A DNA stretch of 64,000 bases from Ovis canadensis (taxonomy: Eukaryota > Chordata > Mammalia > Artiodactyla > Bovidae): contig NC_091727.1 in assembly GCF_042477335.2 (NCBI RefSeq), positions 127,689,501-127,753,500 of the forward strand, read 5' to 3'. Position numbers and translations under genes: made by a program. This document shows positions 42,690-53,084 of this stretch, piece after piece. The first letter of the stretch is position 1. Each line of letters starts with the position of its first letter. The notes below the pieces were generated by a model, which was given only the letters and a program-made list of their open reading frames with translations, made no database searches and had not been told where the DNA came from.

Positions 42690-42905
42690 ATTAATAATAA
42701 ATGCTAGGTTGCTAGATACCACTGTGCTTTATTAACACATTCAATCCTCACAACAACCTGTGTCAGAGGTGCTGTTACTCTATCCATTTTTAGATGAGGA
42801 AACTGAGCGTAACCCCACAGTGACTTGTCTAATGTCACTCAGTTAGAAAATGACAAAGCCAGGATTTGAAACAAAGTAAATTGCCGCTAGAATCTATGCT
42901 CTGGC
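42690..42905 (-). mobile_element. MIR SINE
   Basis: Antisense MIR: TTCAATCCTCACAACAACC, GATGAGGAAACTGAGCG and CCAGGATTTGAAAC in order. Confidence 0.83.
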
Positions 42906-43034
42906 TAAAATCCACCTCTCAACAAACATTATTCTAGATTGCCTCTCAGCTAACTGTGGGCACTGGGTAAAATTCTGAAAAGAGCGATGTATAACACCAA
43001 CCTCTATCCTCAAGGATTTACCGTCTGTTACTGG

Positions 43035-43350
43035 GGCCCATTGGTGCAATTCAGCCTGCTGCCTGCTTCTTTATGGCCTGAGAGCAAAGAATGGTTTTAA
43101 ATGGTTGAAAAGACAATTAAAAGAGGAATATATATATCTTTTGACACATGAAAATTATATGAAATTCAAATTTCAGCATGCATGGAGATGTATTGGAACC
43201 CAGACACACTAATTTGCTCATATATTGTCTATAGTTGCTTTCCTGATACAACCAGAAGGCTTGAATAGTTGTGAAAGAGACTGTATGGCTCGTGAAGCCT
43301 AAAATATTTACTACCTGAGCTTTTATCTAACAAGTGTGCTGATTCCTGGT
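43035..43350 (-). mobile_element. hAT-Charlie-like DNA transposon fossil
   Basis: Contains TGAAAATTATATGAAATTC, AGCCTAAAATATTTACTACC and ends GTGTGCTGATTCCTGG, the antisense order of the element at 38405-38830. It is the same family as that copy, with the central part better kept here. Confidence 0.7.
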
Positions 43351-43439
43351 TTATTGGGGCATGCAGATACATAAACATAATTTCAATAAAAAAATGAAGG
43401 AAGGTAACATTTTGGGTAGGAAGAATATGGGTTTTGACT

Positions 43440-43615
43440 CAATGGAGGCCAACAGACTTGGATTTGGATTCCAGATCCATTTCTGCTAGCTGTGTGATCT
43501 TGGGCAAGTTACTTAACTTTTCTGAACCTGTTTTCCAGATAATAAGTTGAATAATGCTTTTCACCCCCCATACCATTGTGAGGTCTAGAGATAACGTGTG
43601 TATAACATTTGCATG
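43440..43615 (+). mobile_element. MIR SINE
   Basis: Sense MIR core: GCTGTGTGATCTTGGGCAAG then TTACTTAACTTTTCTGAACC, followed by a GTGAGG region and a diverged 3' part. Confidence 0.82.
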
Positions 43616-43875
43616 AAACATTCAAAAGATTAAAATACTAGTATTAATAGTCACTGTGTGATAGAAGAAGCAAGATGCAATGTGAGCATGGTATACAGAC
43701 ACCTAAAACATTTTAGAGGGTTTACAGAAATCTTCCTGGAGGTCATGCCCTTTGAGTTGTCTTCTGGAGTTACATGGAGCTATTTTACATCATAATTCCT
43801 TCACTCATCAGCTGTGTGAATCTGGGCAGATTAACATTTTGAGCCTCATTTCCTTCACATGCAAAATAGGGGGCA

Positions 43876-45210
43876 GTTCAGTTCAGTTCAGTGGCTCAGT
43901 TGTGTCTGACTCTTTGCAACCCCATGGACTGCAGCACATCAGGCTTCCCTGTCCATTACCAACTCCTGGAGCTTGCTCAAACTCATGTCCATACAGTTGG
44001 TGATGTCATCCAACCATCTCATCCTCTGTCACCTCCTTCTCTTCCTGCCTTCAATCTTGTCCAGGATCAGGGTCTTTTACAATGAGTCAGTTCTTTGCAT
44101 AACGTGGCCAAAGTATTGGAGTATCAGCTTCAGCATCAGTCCTACCAATGAATATTTGGGACTGATCTCCTTTAGGATGGACTGGTTGGATCTCCTTGCA
44201 GTCCAAGGGACTCTCAAGAGTCTTCTCCAACACCACAGTTCAAAAGCATCAATTCTTTGGTGCTCAGCTTTCTTTATAGTCCAACTCTCACATCCATACA
44301 TGACTACTGGAAAAACCATAGCTTTGACTAGACAGAACCTTGTTGGCAAAGTAACGTCTCTGCTTGGCAAAATACACTCTCTAGGTTGGTCATAGCTTTT
44401 CTTCCAAGGAGTAAGTGTTTTTTTAATTTCATGACTGCAGTCACCATCTGCAGTGATTTTGGAGCCCCCCAAAATAAAGTCTGTGATTGTTTCCATTGTT
44501 TCCCCATCTATTTGCTGTGACGTGATGGGACCGGATGCCATGATCTTAATTTTCTGAATGTTGAGCTTTAAATCAACTTTTTCACTCTCCTCTTTCACTT
44601 TCATCAAGAGGCTTTTTAGTTCTTCTTCACTTTCTGCCATAAGGGTGGAGTCATCTGCATATCTGAGGTTATTGATATTTCTCCCGGCAATCTTGATTCC
44701 AGCTTGTGCTTCCTCCAGCCCAGCATTTCTCATGATGTACTCTGCATAAAAGTTAAATAAGCAGGGTGACAATATACAGCTTTGATGTACTCCTTTTCCA
44801 ATTTGGAACCAGTCTGTTGTTCCATGTCCAGTTCTAACTGCTGCTTCCTGACCTGCATACAGATTTCTCAAGAGGCAGGTCAGGTGGTCTGGTATTCCCA
44901 TCTCTTTCAGAATTTTCCACAGTTCATTGTGATCCACCCAGTCAAAGTCTTTGGCATAGTCAATAAAGCAGAAGTAGATGTTTTCCTGGAACTCACTTGC
45001 TTGTTCCATGATCCAACGGATATTGGTAATTTGATCTCTGGTTCCTCTGTCTTTTCTAAATTCAGCTTGAACATCTGGAATTTCACAGTTCACGTACTGT
45101 TGAAGCCTGGCTTGGAGAATTTTGAGCATTATTTTGCTAGCATGTGAGATGAGTGCAACTCTGCGGTAGTTTGAGCATTCTTTGGCATTGTCTTTCTTTG
45201 GGATTGGAAT
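43876..45210 (-). mobile_element. 5'-truncated BovB
   Basis: Minus strand from the 3' pentamer repeats (CAGTTCAGTTCAGTTCAG at the left) back to PIPKKDNAKECSNY at about 45210. The flanks are two halves of one MIR. Only a 4-bp match (CAGT) was seen at the borders, so a target-site duplication is not established. Confidence 0.93.
44077..45210 (-). pseudogene. BovB reverse transcriptase, longest open copy
   Basis: The minus-strand frame from 45276 to 44077 is open for 399 codons; the first 22 or so come from flanking MIR. It covers the RT palm with FIDYAKDFDWVDH (motif A with Phe-Asp kept), GVHQSCILSPCLF (the usual RQGC is changed to HQSC), and YADD on positions 44650-44661, then the C-terminal [12 protein letters not shown] block. 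The N-terminal endonuclease and the first RT blocks are lost, so this is not a working enzyme despite the open frame. Confidence 0.9.
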
Positions 45211-45748
45211 TAAGAACAGTGCTAACCGTAATAGTGCTGAGCACACAGTCATTCTGAGAATTAAATGAGATGGCACATATGTAAAACTTAGTGCTATGTT
45301 TGGAATGTAAAGTATTCAATAAAAATCAATCATTGTCATTGACGATGTAGTGGTTGTTATTGTAGTTTAGGAGATTTTAACAGATTTTGAAGGCAGAGAG
45401 ACCTAGGCTTGTATTCTTTTTTTTTTTAAATGCATACTTTTATTTATTTATTTATTTTTTTAAATTTTAAAATCTTTAATTCTTACATGCGTTCCCAAAC
45501 ATGAATCCCCCTCCCACCTCCCTCCCCATAACATCTCTCTGGGTCATCCCCATGCACCAGCCCCAAGCATGCTGTATCCTGCGTCAGACATTGACTGGCG
45601 ATTCGGTTCTTACATGATAGTATACATGTTAGAATGCCATTCTCCCAAAGCATCCCACCCTCTCCCTCTCCCTCTGAGTCCAAAAGTCTGTTATACACAT
45701 CTGTGTCTTTTTTGCTGTCTTGCATATAGGGTCGTCATTGCCATCTTT

Positions 45749-46650
45749 CTAAATTCCATATATATGCGTTAGTATACTGTATTGGTGTTTTTCTTTCTGG
45801 CTTACTTCACTCTGTATAATCGGCTCCAGTTTCATCCATCTCATCAGAACTGATTCAAATGAATTCTTTTTAATGGCTGAGTAATATTCCATTGTGTATA
45901 TGTACCACAGCTTTCTTATCCATTCATCTGCTGATGGACATCTAGGTTGCTTCCATGTCCTGGCTATTATAAACAGTGCTGCGATGAACAGTGGGGTACG
46001 TGTGTCTCTTTCAATTCTGGTTTCCTCGGTGTGTATGCCCAGCAGTGGGATTGCTGGGTCATAAGGGAGTTCTATTTGCAATTTTTTAAGGAATCTCCAC
46101 ACTGTTCTCATAGTGGCTGTACTAGTTTGCATTCCCACCAACAGTGTAGGAGGGTTCCCTTTTCTCCACACCCTCTCCAGCATTTATTGCTTGCAGATTT
46201 TTGGATCGCAGCCATTCTGACTGGTGTGAAGTGGTACCTCATTGTGGTTTTGATTTGCATTTCTCTGATAATGAGTGATGTTGAGCATCTTTTCATGTGT
46301 TTGTTAGCCATCCGTATGTCTTCTTTGGAGAAATGTCTATTTAGTTCTTTGGCCCATTTTTTGATTAGGTCATTTATTTTTCTGGAATTGAGCTGCATAA
46401 GTTGCTTGTATATTTTTGAGATTAGTTGTTTGTCAGTTGTTTCATTTGCTATTATTTTCTCCCATTCAGAAGGCTGTCTTTTCACCTTGCTTATATTTTC
46501 CTTTGTTGTGCAGAAGCTTTTAATTTTAATTAGATCCCATTTGTTTATTTTTGCTTTTATTTCCAGTATTCTGGGAGGTGGATCATAGAGGATCCTGCTG
46601 TGATTTATGTCGGAGAGTGTTTTGCCTATGTTCTCCTCTAGGAGTTTTAT
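45749..46650 (-). pseudogene. L1 ORF2 C-terminal segment
   Basis: Minus-strand frames 46108-46485 (to [11 protein letters not shown]) and 45749-46183 ([18 protein letters not shown] to the end) encode the last third of ORF2p, including the Cys-rich region [19 protein letters not shown]. No catalytic RT core is present. The break between frames is the same one-base deletion as in the L1 at 31.4 kb. Confidence 0.92.
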
Positions 46651-46655
46651 AGTTT

Positions 46656-46795
46656 TTTCTCCTGCTGCTGCTGCTGCTAAGTCACTTCAGTCGTGTCCGA
46701 CTCTGCGTGACCCCAGAGACGGCAGCCCACCAGGCTCCCCCATCCCTGGGATTCTTCAGGCAAGAACATTGGAGTGGGTTGCCATTGCCTTCTCC
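46656..46795 (-). mobile_element. Bov-A unit fused to L1 5' end
   Basis: Starts exactly at the target-site duplication with GGAGAAGGCAATGGC (minus strand) and ends with GACTTAGCAGCAGCAGCAGC. It is a single unit, like the one at 38530-38671. Its complete 5' end and tail, with no duplication of its own, are the main evidence for co-insertion with the L1. Confidence 0.92.
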
Positions 46796-46985
46796 GGCTT
46801 GTATTCTTATCCTGGGCAAGTTACTTCAACTCCTCTAGGTCTCAGTTTCTTCATTTGTACAATGGAGGTAGCAATACTTACTGAGGAGGTTGGTTATTAC
46901 AGTTAAATGAGATAATCAACTTAGCCAAATGTTTGGCAAATAGCAGGTGCTCAATAAGTGATAGCTTTTGTTACCAGGCCCAATG

Positions 46986-48159
46986 ATGGTAGCAGAGAAT
47001 GCCCAAGAGATGCTATTGAATGACCAACTAACTAGTGGATCCAAAGTAATCATATTTAGTAGCTGAGAGAGGAAAGCCCACAACTTCAGCTTTGACATCA
47101 TAAAGTGAACATGAAACTGTGTAGTCAAAAAATTTTGATATCTTCTATATACCAAAACCTTTTAGGAATTTCCTGTTATTTAGTAATTACTAGCAGCAGG
47201 CAGCAGTGCTAAGCCAATATATAAATATGACTTATGAGTGTGTGTAAAAGTTACTAAGCAGTATGGGGAAATGGCCTTGCTGGCTGCTTTTCTCCATCAA
47301 TAAATAACCCATCATTTGATGAAGCAACAGTCTCATTTCCCTAAGAAAATACCAGGAAGGACATCACCCGGAACTTTAAAAAAAAACCCTGTTTGGTAAG
47401 TCTTTGGTAAATATATATTTAGATAATGATAAACCATGACCTTAGGCCAAATTCACAATCCCTCCCCCGCTTCTGTGGCTGTAGTTCTGTGAGGAAATGG
47501 AAAAAATGTTCAAAGAGACCAGGGGCCCTAGTCCAACATTTGGACTGATTGAATTTCCTAACCTCATTTCCTTCTGCAGTTTTTTCCCAGCCAGGTTAAG
47601 GGCCTCCAGTCAAGGCTGGACCTTGGAAAAGTCATGTAGCAGGCTAACTTTCTCTTTGCCTCCTTCTAGCTTTCCTTTCCACTACTCTCTGCTCTAGGTT
47701 ACCAGTATCTTCATGTTCTGCTCCAGCCCCTCAAATTGCCACCCCCCACTCCACAATGTCCTGTATGAGGTAGCTTTCCAAGGCATAGTGAGCTCATTCT
47801 CTCTCTCCCATCACAGCTGATGTGTCCTGTAGGTCACTCCCTCAGTGTTCTGCTACTTGCTACTGGTTTCTAAGATAACAGGAGATAAGACTAGAATAAT
47901 GCAGCTACTTCCCACCGTCTAAATTCTGGCATACTCAGTTCACGGCCCCAGCCAACAGGTTCAGGAGTTCCTCTGTGATGCCTGGCCAGGAGTCCTAAGT
48001 TTCTTAGGGTAAGGTGGTGTTGCTGCATATATATCCCTGGTACCTACCAACTGGGCATTCTGCCCATAGCAGTGCATTGCGTTGTAGGCTACTTTGTCCA
48101 GACAGGGCAAAGCTCCTGGTCCGTGAAGTCAACTGGAGCAAGCCTGGGGTGCAGGTGAA
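46986..48159. other. No gene seen; unique DNA
   Basis: No repeat family recognised. Short open frames (for example 47497-47697 plus) lack features. Confidence 0.45.
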
Positions 48160-48297
48160 ATGAAGTAAAATGGGCTTAATAATGAGATCGACCTCCCAGG
48201 GATATTGTACAGATTGAATTAAGCCATACAAGTAAAACTTTCAAAACAATGCCTGGCACAGTTTAAGTGTCCAACAAATGTTAGTTGTTATTCTTAC
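48160..48297 (+). mobile_element. MIR SINE 3' part
   Basis: TTGTACAGATTGAATTAAGC, CAATGCCTGGCACAG and CCAACAAATGTTAGTTGTTA match the sense MIR 3' region. Confidence 0.75.
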
Positions 48298-49103
48298 CCA
48301 CTGTAGGTTGGGTAGCTAGCTGGCAGTGCTCACCCCCATTCAAGGACCATACTCAGAGCTCCTGTTATCTTCTTGCTCTACCTACCCAGCCTCTCTTGCT
48401 TGCCTGCTGCTAACCTCATTTGCCATCCATACTAAAAGCCCTAGTGTCTTTTCTCTCGTAATGACTGGGAAGTCATATGCTGGTAGCAAGTATGTGCTGT
48501 GAATATATTTGTTTGGCTTACATGATATTTTTTAAAAAGATTTCAACGGGTTGACAATATTTAAAAATCAAGAGATTTCAGAATTTCCCCTGTGGTCAGG
48601 GTTTAATGCCTGGTCAAGGAAGTAAGATCCCACAAGTGGCACAGCAGAAAAAACACAAAAGGAAATTTTCTTTAAAAGCTGGATTTGGGGCTTTTTTTTT
48701 TTTCTTGTTCCTTTTTTAAGTCTTAAGATACAGCAACACAGGCTCAGATTCTAATTGGCAAATATCTGTCTCCTCTGACTGTGCCTGCCCCCTTCAAATC
48801 TGCCGTGCACTCTTAGGCTGGCTGTTATCCCCAGCGGATCCACTTCTTTTTCATGGACTCCAACAAAAGCCCTTCAGGGGCCACCAGGAAGAGCCTCAGT
48901 GGGTCTTTTAAAACTTGAGTACCAATCATTGGCAACAGAAAACAGGCTTATCTTCCCTGGGGGTCAAGGAAGGGTTTCAAGTGTTCACAAAACTCAATTG
49001 CCTAATTTCTGACAGGGGAGAAGAGAGATGTGTCCCTTCTCCTGGGGAAGGACACTTTTGCAGGACGATGGGCCAAATGACCCCTCTTAACAGAGAACAG
49101 GGG
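48298..49103. other. No gene seen; possible CHR SINE trace
   Basis: 48583-48660 (TTTCCCCTGTGGTCAGGG, GGAAGTAAGATCCCAC, GGCACAGCAGAAAAAACAC) looks like a worn plus-strand CHR-type SINE. The rest is unique. Confidence 0.4.
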
Positions 49104-49326
49104 CTTCCCTGGGGGCTCGATGGTAAAGAATCTGCCTGCCAGTGCAGGAGACATGGGAGATGTGGGTTCAAAACCCGGGTCGAGAAGATCCCCTGGAGGA
49201 GGAAATGGCAACCCACTCTAGTATTCTTGCCTGGAAAGTCTCATGGACAGAGGAGCCTGGTACACTACAGTCCATGGGGCTGCAAAAGCACTGGACACAA
49301 CTTAGCAACTAAACAACAACAACAAA
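49104..49326 (+). mobile_element. Bov-tA SINE
   Basis: Plus strand: GGGGCTTCCCTGGGGGCTC head, a 12-bp insertion before box B, Bov-A unit, ACTTAGCAACTAAACAAC end and an AACAACAACAAAAC tail. Confidence 0.93.
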
Positions 49327-49799
49327 ACACAGAAGGGAAAAATACATATATCTACATGTATATAGACACTGAATATTTGCATCCTGCTATAAACTCATCC
49401 CTCCTTAAACAAGGTAGTCTGTGTGTATCTATTTCAACTAAGCGGTCTTGCTTCCTCAACAACTAAGACTTTGTCTACGGAGTTTATAGGGCCATGAGTT
49501 AGTCAAATACTTTAGGCTGCTTTGTGGATACACTGGTGGACATTCTCCTGGGAACATTCTGGAAGCTCTCTAGAAACCTGCAGGGTGGGATCGAGAGAAT
49601 ATCAAATGCTAGCTCAGCCAAACTTTTCCAGAAGGGCGTTTAACATCTGGGAGAATCAGGTCAGTTGCAAATCCTACCCAGGGGCCGGGCATGGCAGGAA
49701 TGCTTGTAGGAGTGCAAAGTGCTTGCAGCTTGCTCTAAGTCTAAAGAAGAAAAATAGCAGATCAGTTCTTATGAGCTTGAGGGTAATGATAATACACAC
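49327..49799. other. No gene seen; unique DNA
   Basis: Nothing recognised. Confidence 0.45.
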
Positions 49800-49985
49800 A
49801 TACATAGCTCACTATAGCCTAGTACTGCTTCATTACCTCAAATAATCCAATGAAAGAGGTCTTGTTATTACTTCCATTTTTACCAATGAGGAAACTGAGG
49901 CACAAGGCATTAGGTAACTAGCTAAGATTGTGAAACTGATTAGTATTAAAGTAAAGATTCAAACTCATGCAGTTGGTCCACAGAG
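49800..49985 (-). mobile_element. MIR SINE
   Basis: Antisense MIR core CCAATGAGGAAACTGAGGC with AAAGATTCAAACTCATGC downstream. The right end is degraded. Confidence 0.82.
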
Positions 49986-50002
49986 ATTGTGCTAATTAAT
50001 AT

Positions 50003-50412
50003 ACTGTGGTTCTCAGTAAGATCACGGCTTCCCTGATGGCTCAGAGGTAAGCGTCTGACTCCAATGCAGGAGACCCGGGTTTGATCCCTGGGTCGGGAAG
50101 ATCCCCTGGAGAAGGAAATGGCAACCCACTCCAGTATTCTTGCCTGGAGAATCTCATGGACAGAGGAGTCTGGTAGGCTACAGTCCACGGGATCGCAAAG
50201 AGTTGGACACGACTGAGTGACTTCGCTCACTACTATAGTAAGATCACAGGACCATCGGCATCAGCATTACCTGAGAACTTTCAGAAAGGCAAATTCTTGG
50301 CTCCACCCCAAACCACCTGAATCAGAAATTATGGGAATGAGACCCAGAAATCTATGTTTTAAGCAAGCCCTCTGGGTGACTCTGATTTAAGCTCAAGTCT
50401 GAAAACCATGTC
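50003..50412 (+). mobile_element. MER5A fossil split by Bov-tA
   Basis: CTGTGGTTCTCAGTAAGATCAC is the 5' end; after the Bov-tA it continues GGACCATCGGCATCAGC, TCCACCCCAAACC, GAATCAGAAATT and ends TCAAGTCTGAAAACCA. The first and last bases form inverted ends, as in hAT elements. Confidence 0.8.
50026..50236 (+). mobile_element. Bov-tA SINE inside MER5A
   Basis: Plus-strand full-length Bov-tA. AGTAAGATCAC at 50015-50025 and 50237-50247 is a perfect 11-bp target-site duplication taken from the MER5A end. Confidence 0.95.
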
Positions 50413-51455
50413 CTATGGGATAAGGACTCACAACAATTGCAATATAGCACTGCAGCATGCCTGCTGGAAGGAACTGGCAGAGTATGCAGTCACCTGAATG
50501 AGAACTGAAAGGCATGCGAAAGGAAGAAAGTCTCTATCACACCAACTTCTCCCAGTAACTGTGATTCAACTATTAAACATTCATTTCTTTGGATTGTTCA
50601 TTCACAATTTAGAAAATTTCTTTATTAAAAAGCAAATACTCCTGGTAAAAGGAGTGCCATCAGCCAATTCCTTATGGAATCTTGTAGAGAACGACCAAAT
50701 ATATATGTTTACCTGGGAGTGAAGTGTTTCTGGGAATGTAGGACTTCTCAGTGTTAAAATACAGTCTCTGTGCTGTTCAGATCTGTCCAGGATGGGATTT
50801 TTGATGTTGAAACCAGAAAGTCCTAGTCAAACCTAGATGAATTGGGCATCATATTATATAGGAAACAGAGCTGCATGTTAGAAGCATGGAATGGACAACA
50901 TTAGGCATTGCCACATAAGAATGTGGAAGCCACACAGCTAAAGATGCTTCAACTTTAAACATGAGGTTGACAGCAAAAATTTTCAGGATCAGGTTTTCTC
51001 AGCTTCAGCAAATGGGTGGAGGTAAATCTTGGCATTCAGCAAAGACCCCAGGGATTATTAGGACACATAATACCACAGCACCAGACTTTTCTATGAAATT
51101 TAGTGCTGAACGACGAAGGGTTAAGAATTAATCTCCCCAAAGTTATACAAATGGCAGTGCATATGTAAAACAGAAGATGATGCCTCCATTTAAAATTGTG
51201 GTAACAATTCCTAAAGTCATTAAGGGGGAAACAGGCAATAACAAGGTAGTGATAAGTTTGAAGTATCAGGATTTCAACCATATCAAGAAAATATGTAGCA
51301 ATAGAGGTTAGGAGATAAATATGCTACTGTGTTAATACTGGTTATTGCTGGATGGTGGGATCATGCATGGGGATCTTTTTCTGTTTATTAATTCTTTTCT
51401 ATGACTCCAAAATTTCTACACTGCCACATAATCAGATGATAATTAAAATAAATTA
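50413..51455. other. No gene seen; unique DNA
   Basis: The 3' end (about 51320-51430) resembles an old unassigned interspersed repeat. No coding frame supported. Confidence 0.4.
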
Positions 51456-51498
51456 AGGGAGGAAAGAAGGAGGAGGAAGAGGAGAAGGAGAAAGAAAG
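51456..51498 (+). repeat. GA-rich tract
   Basis: Purine-only run (GGAGGAAAGAAGGAGGAGG and following bases) directly in front of a Bov-tA tail. Confidence 0.85.
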
Positions 51499-51704
51499 TG
51501 TGTTAGTGGCTCAGTCGTGTCTGACTCTGTGCAACGCCATGGACTGTAGCCTGCAAGGCTCCTCTGTCCATGGGATTTGCCAGGCAAGAATACTGGAGTA
51601 GATCACCATTCCCTTCTCCAGGGGATCATCCCAACCCAGGGATCAAACCTGGGTCTCCAGCATTGCAGGCAGATTCTTTACCATCTGGGCAGCCTGGGGA
51701 GCCT
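51499..51704 (-). mobile_element. Bov-tA SINE
   Basis: Minus strand: TTAGTGGCTCAGTCGTGTC tail end, Bov-A unit, head ending at CAGCCTGGGGAGCC. Full length or nearly so. Confidence 0.92.
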
Positions 51705-51892
51705 TGGACTTGTTGAAGGACAGTCACCCAACATGGGAGAGGGGTGCTTACTCTTCTGCTATAACCAATCATTGCCTCATCTTGAAGGAACCATGCTGCT
51801 CTGGCTATATTATTGCTGCTACATTTGTTGAAGGATTATCGGAAGCTTGACTGTACCATGACTGAACCATACAGTATATAGGTCATGGGTAT

Positions 51893-52648
51893 CAGTTCAG
51901 TTCAGTCGCTCAGTTGTGTCTGACTCTTTGCGACCCCATGAACCACAGCACGCCAGGACTCCCTGTCCATCACCAACTCCGGGAGTCTACCTGAACCTAT
52001 ATCCAACGAATCGGTGATGACATCCAACCATCTCATCCTCTGTCATCCCCTTCTCCTGCCCTCAATCTTTCCCAGCACCAGGGTCTTTTCAAATGAGTCA
52101 GCTCTTCACATCAGGTGGCCAAAGTATTAGAGTTTCAGCTTCAACATCAGTCCTTCCAATGAACTCCCAGGAAAGTTTTCCTTTAGGATGGACTGACTGG
52201 ATCTCCTTGCAGTCCAAGGGACTCTCAGGAGTCTTCTCCAACACCGCAGTTCAAAAGTATCAATTCTTCTGCGCTCAGCTTTCTTTATACTCCAACTCTC
52301 ACATCCATACATGACTACTGGAAAAACCATAGCCTTGACTAGATGGACCTTTGTTGACAAAGTAATGTCTTTGCTTTTGAATATGCTGTGTAGTTTGGTC
52401 ATAACTTTCCTTCCAAGGAGTAAGTGTCTTTTAATTTCATGGCTGCAGTCACCATCTGCAGTGATTTTGGAGCCCAGAAAAATAAAGTCAGTCACTGTTT
52501 CCTCATCTATTTGCCATGAAGTGATGGGACTGGATGCCATGATCTTCATTTTCTGAATGTTGAGCTTTAAGCCAACCTTTTCACTCTCTTCTTTCATCTT
52601 CATCAAGAGGCTCTTTAGTTCTTCTTCACTTTCTGCCATAAGGGTGGT
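51893..52648 (-). mobile_element. 5'-truncated BovB with TSD
   Basis: Minus strand from the 3' end (TCAGTTCAGTTCAGTCGCTC at the left) to the DTTLMAESEEE segment next to the YADD box. GTCATGGGTAT at 51882-51892 and 52649-52659 is an 11-bp target-site duplication, whose first bases may also be BovB sequence. The frame 52717-52127 is open but its first 20 residues are flank. Confidence 0.9.
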
Positions 52649-52709
52649 GTCATGGGTATAGGTTGAGATTAAAAAGGAAGTTTTTGATTTGACCTTTTGT
52701 ATAGCCTGA

Positions 52710-53084
52710 CTTTGCATTGATCGCTGAGGAAGGCTTTCTTATCTCTTCTTGCTATTCTTTGGAACTCTGCATTCAGATGCTTATATCTTTCCTTTTCTCC
52801 TTTGTTTTTCACTTCTCTTCTTCTCACAGCTATTTGTGAGGCCTCCTCAGACAGTCATTTTGCTTTTTCGCATTTCTTTTCCATGGGGATGGTCTTGATC
52901 CCTGTCTTCTGTACAATGTCACGAACCTCATTCCATAGTTCATCAAACACTCTGTCTATCAGATCTAGTCCTTTCACTTCTACTGTATAATCATAAGGGA
53001 TTTGATTTAGATCATACCTGAATGGTCTAGTGGTTTTCCCTACTTTCTTCAATTTAAGTCTGAATTTGGCAATAAGGAGTTCAT
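52710..53084 (-). pseudogene. BovB endonuclease C-terminus/linker remnant
   Basis: Minus-strand translation from 53052 gives KKVGKTTRPFRYDLNQIPYDYTV and following linker residues up to MEKKCEKAK, then a stop. It belongs to the plus-strand BovB to its right, in inverted direction. Confidence 0.85.

Larger units (their letters stand above)
43795..45330 (+). mobile_element. MIR SINE split by BovB
   Basis: The left part (43795-43875) has TGTGTGAATCTGGGCAGATT and CCTCATTTCCTTCACATGC; the right part (45211-45330) has GAGAATTAAATGAGATGGC. The BovB at 43876-45210 lies between them. Confidence 0.72.
45419..46795 (-). mobile_element. L1/Bov-A chimeric insertion
   Basis: On the minus strand the order is a full-length Bov-A unit (46795 to about 46662), a short A-rich junction, then a 5'-truncated L1 (46655 to about 45455) and its tail. 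GGCTTGTATTCTT at 45406-45418 and 46796-46808 flanks the whole. Neither part has its own duplication. The tail has two A-runs separated by GTATGCATTT. The simplest reading is a template switch from L1 RNA to SINE RNA during reverse transcription, as known for other L1 chimeras. Confidence 0.88.
45365..46985 (+). mobile_element. MIR SINE split by L1/SINE insertion
   Basis: 45365-45418 and 46796-46985 join into one MIR: GAGAGACCTAGGCTTGTATTC, then TATCCTGGGCAAGTTACTTC, CTCAGTTTCTTCATTTG and the GTGCTCAATAAGTGAT end. The target-site duplication of the young insertion lies inside it. Confidence 0.82.

Noticed and set aside
44077..45276. 399-codon minus-strand frame as a domesticated reverse transcriptase gene
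   Set aside because: It begins in flanking MIR sequence, lacks the first RT blocks, has a changed RQGC motif and no promoter or splice evidence. Chance survival of the frame in a fairly young BovB is simpler.
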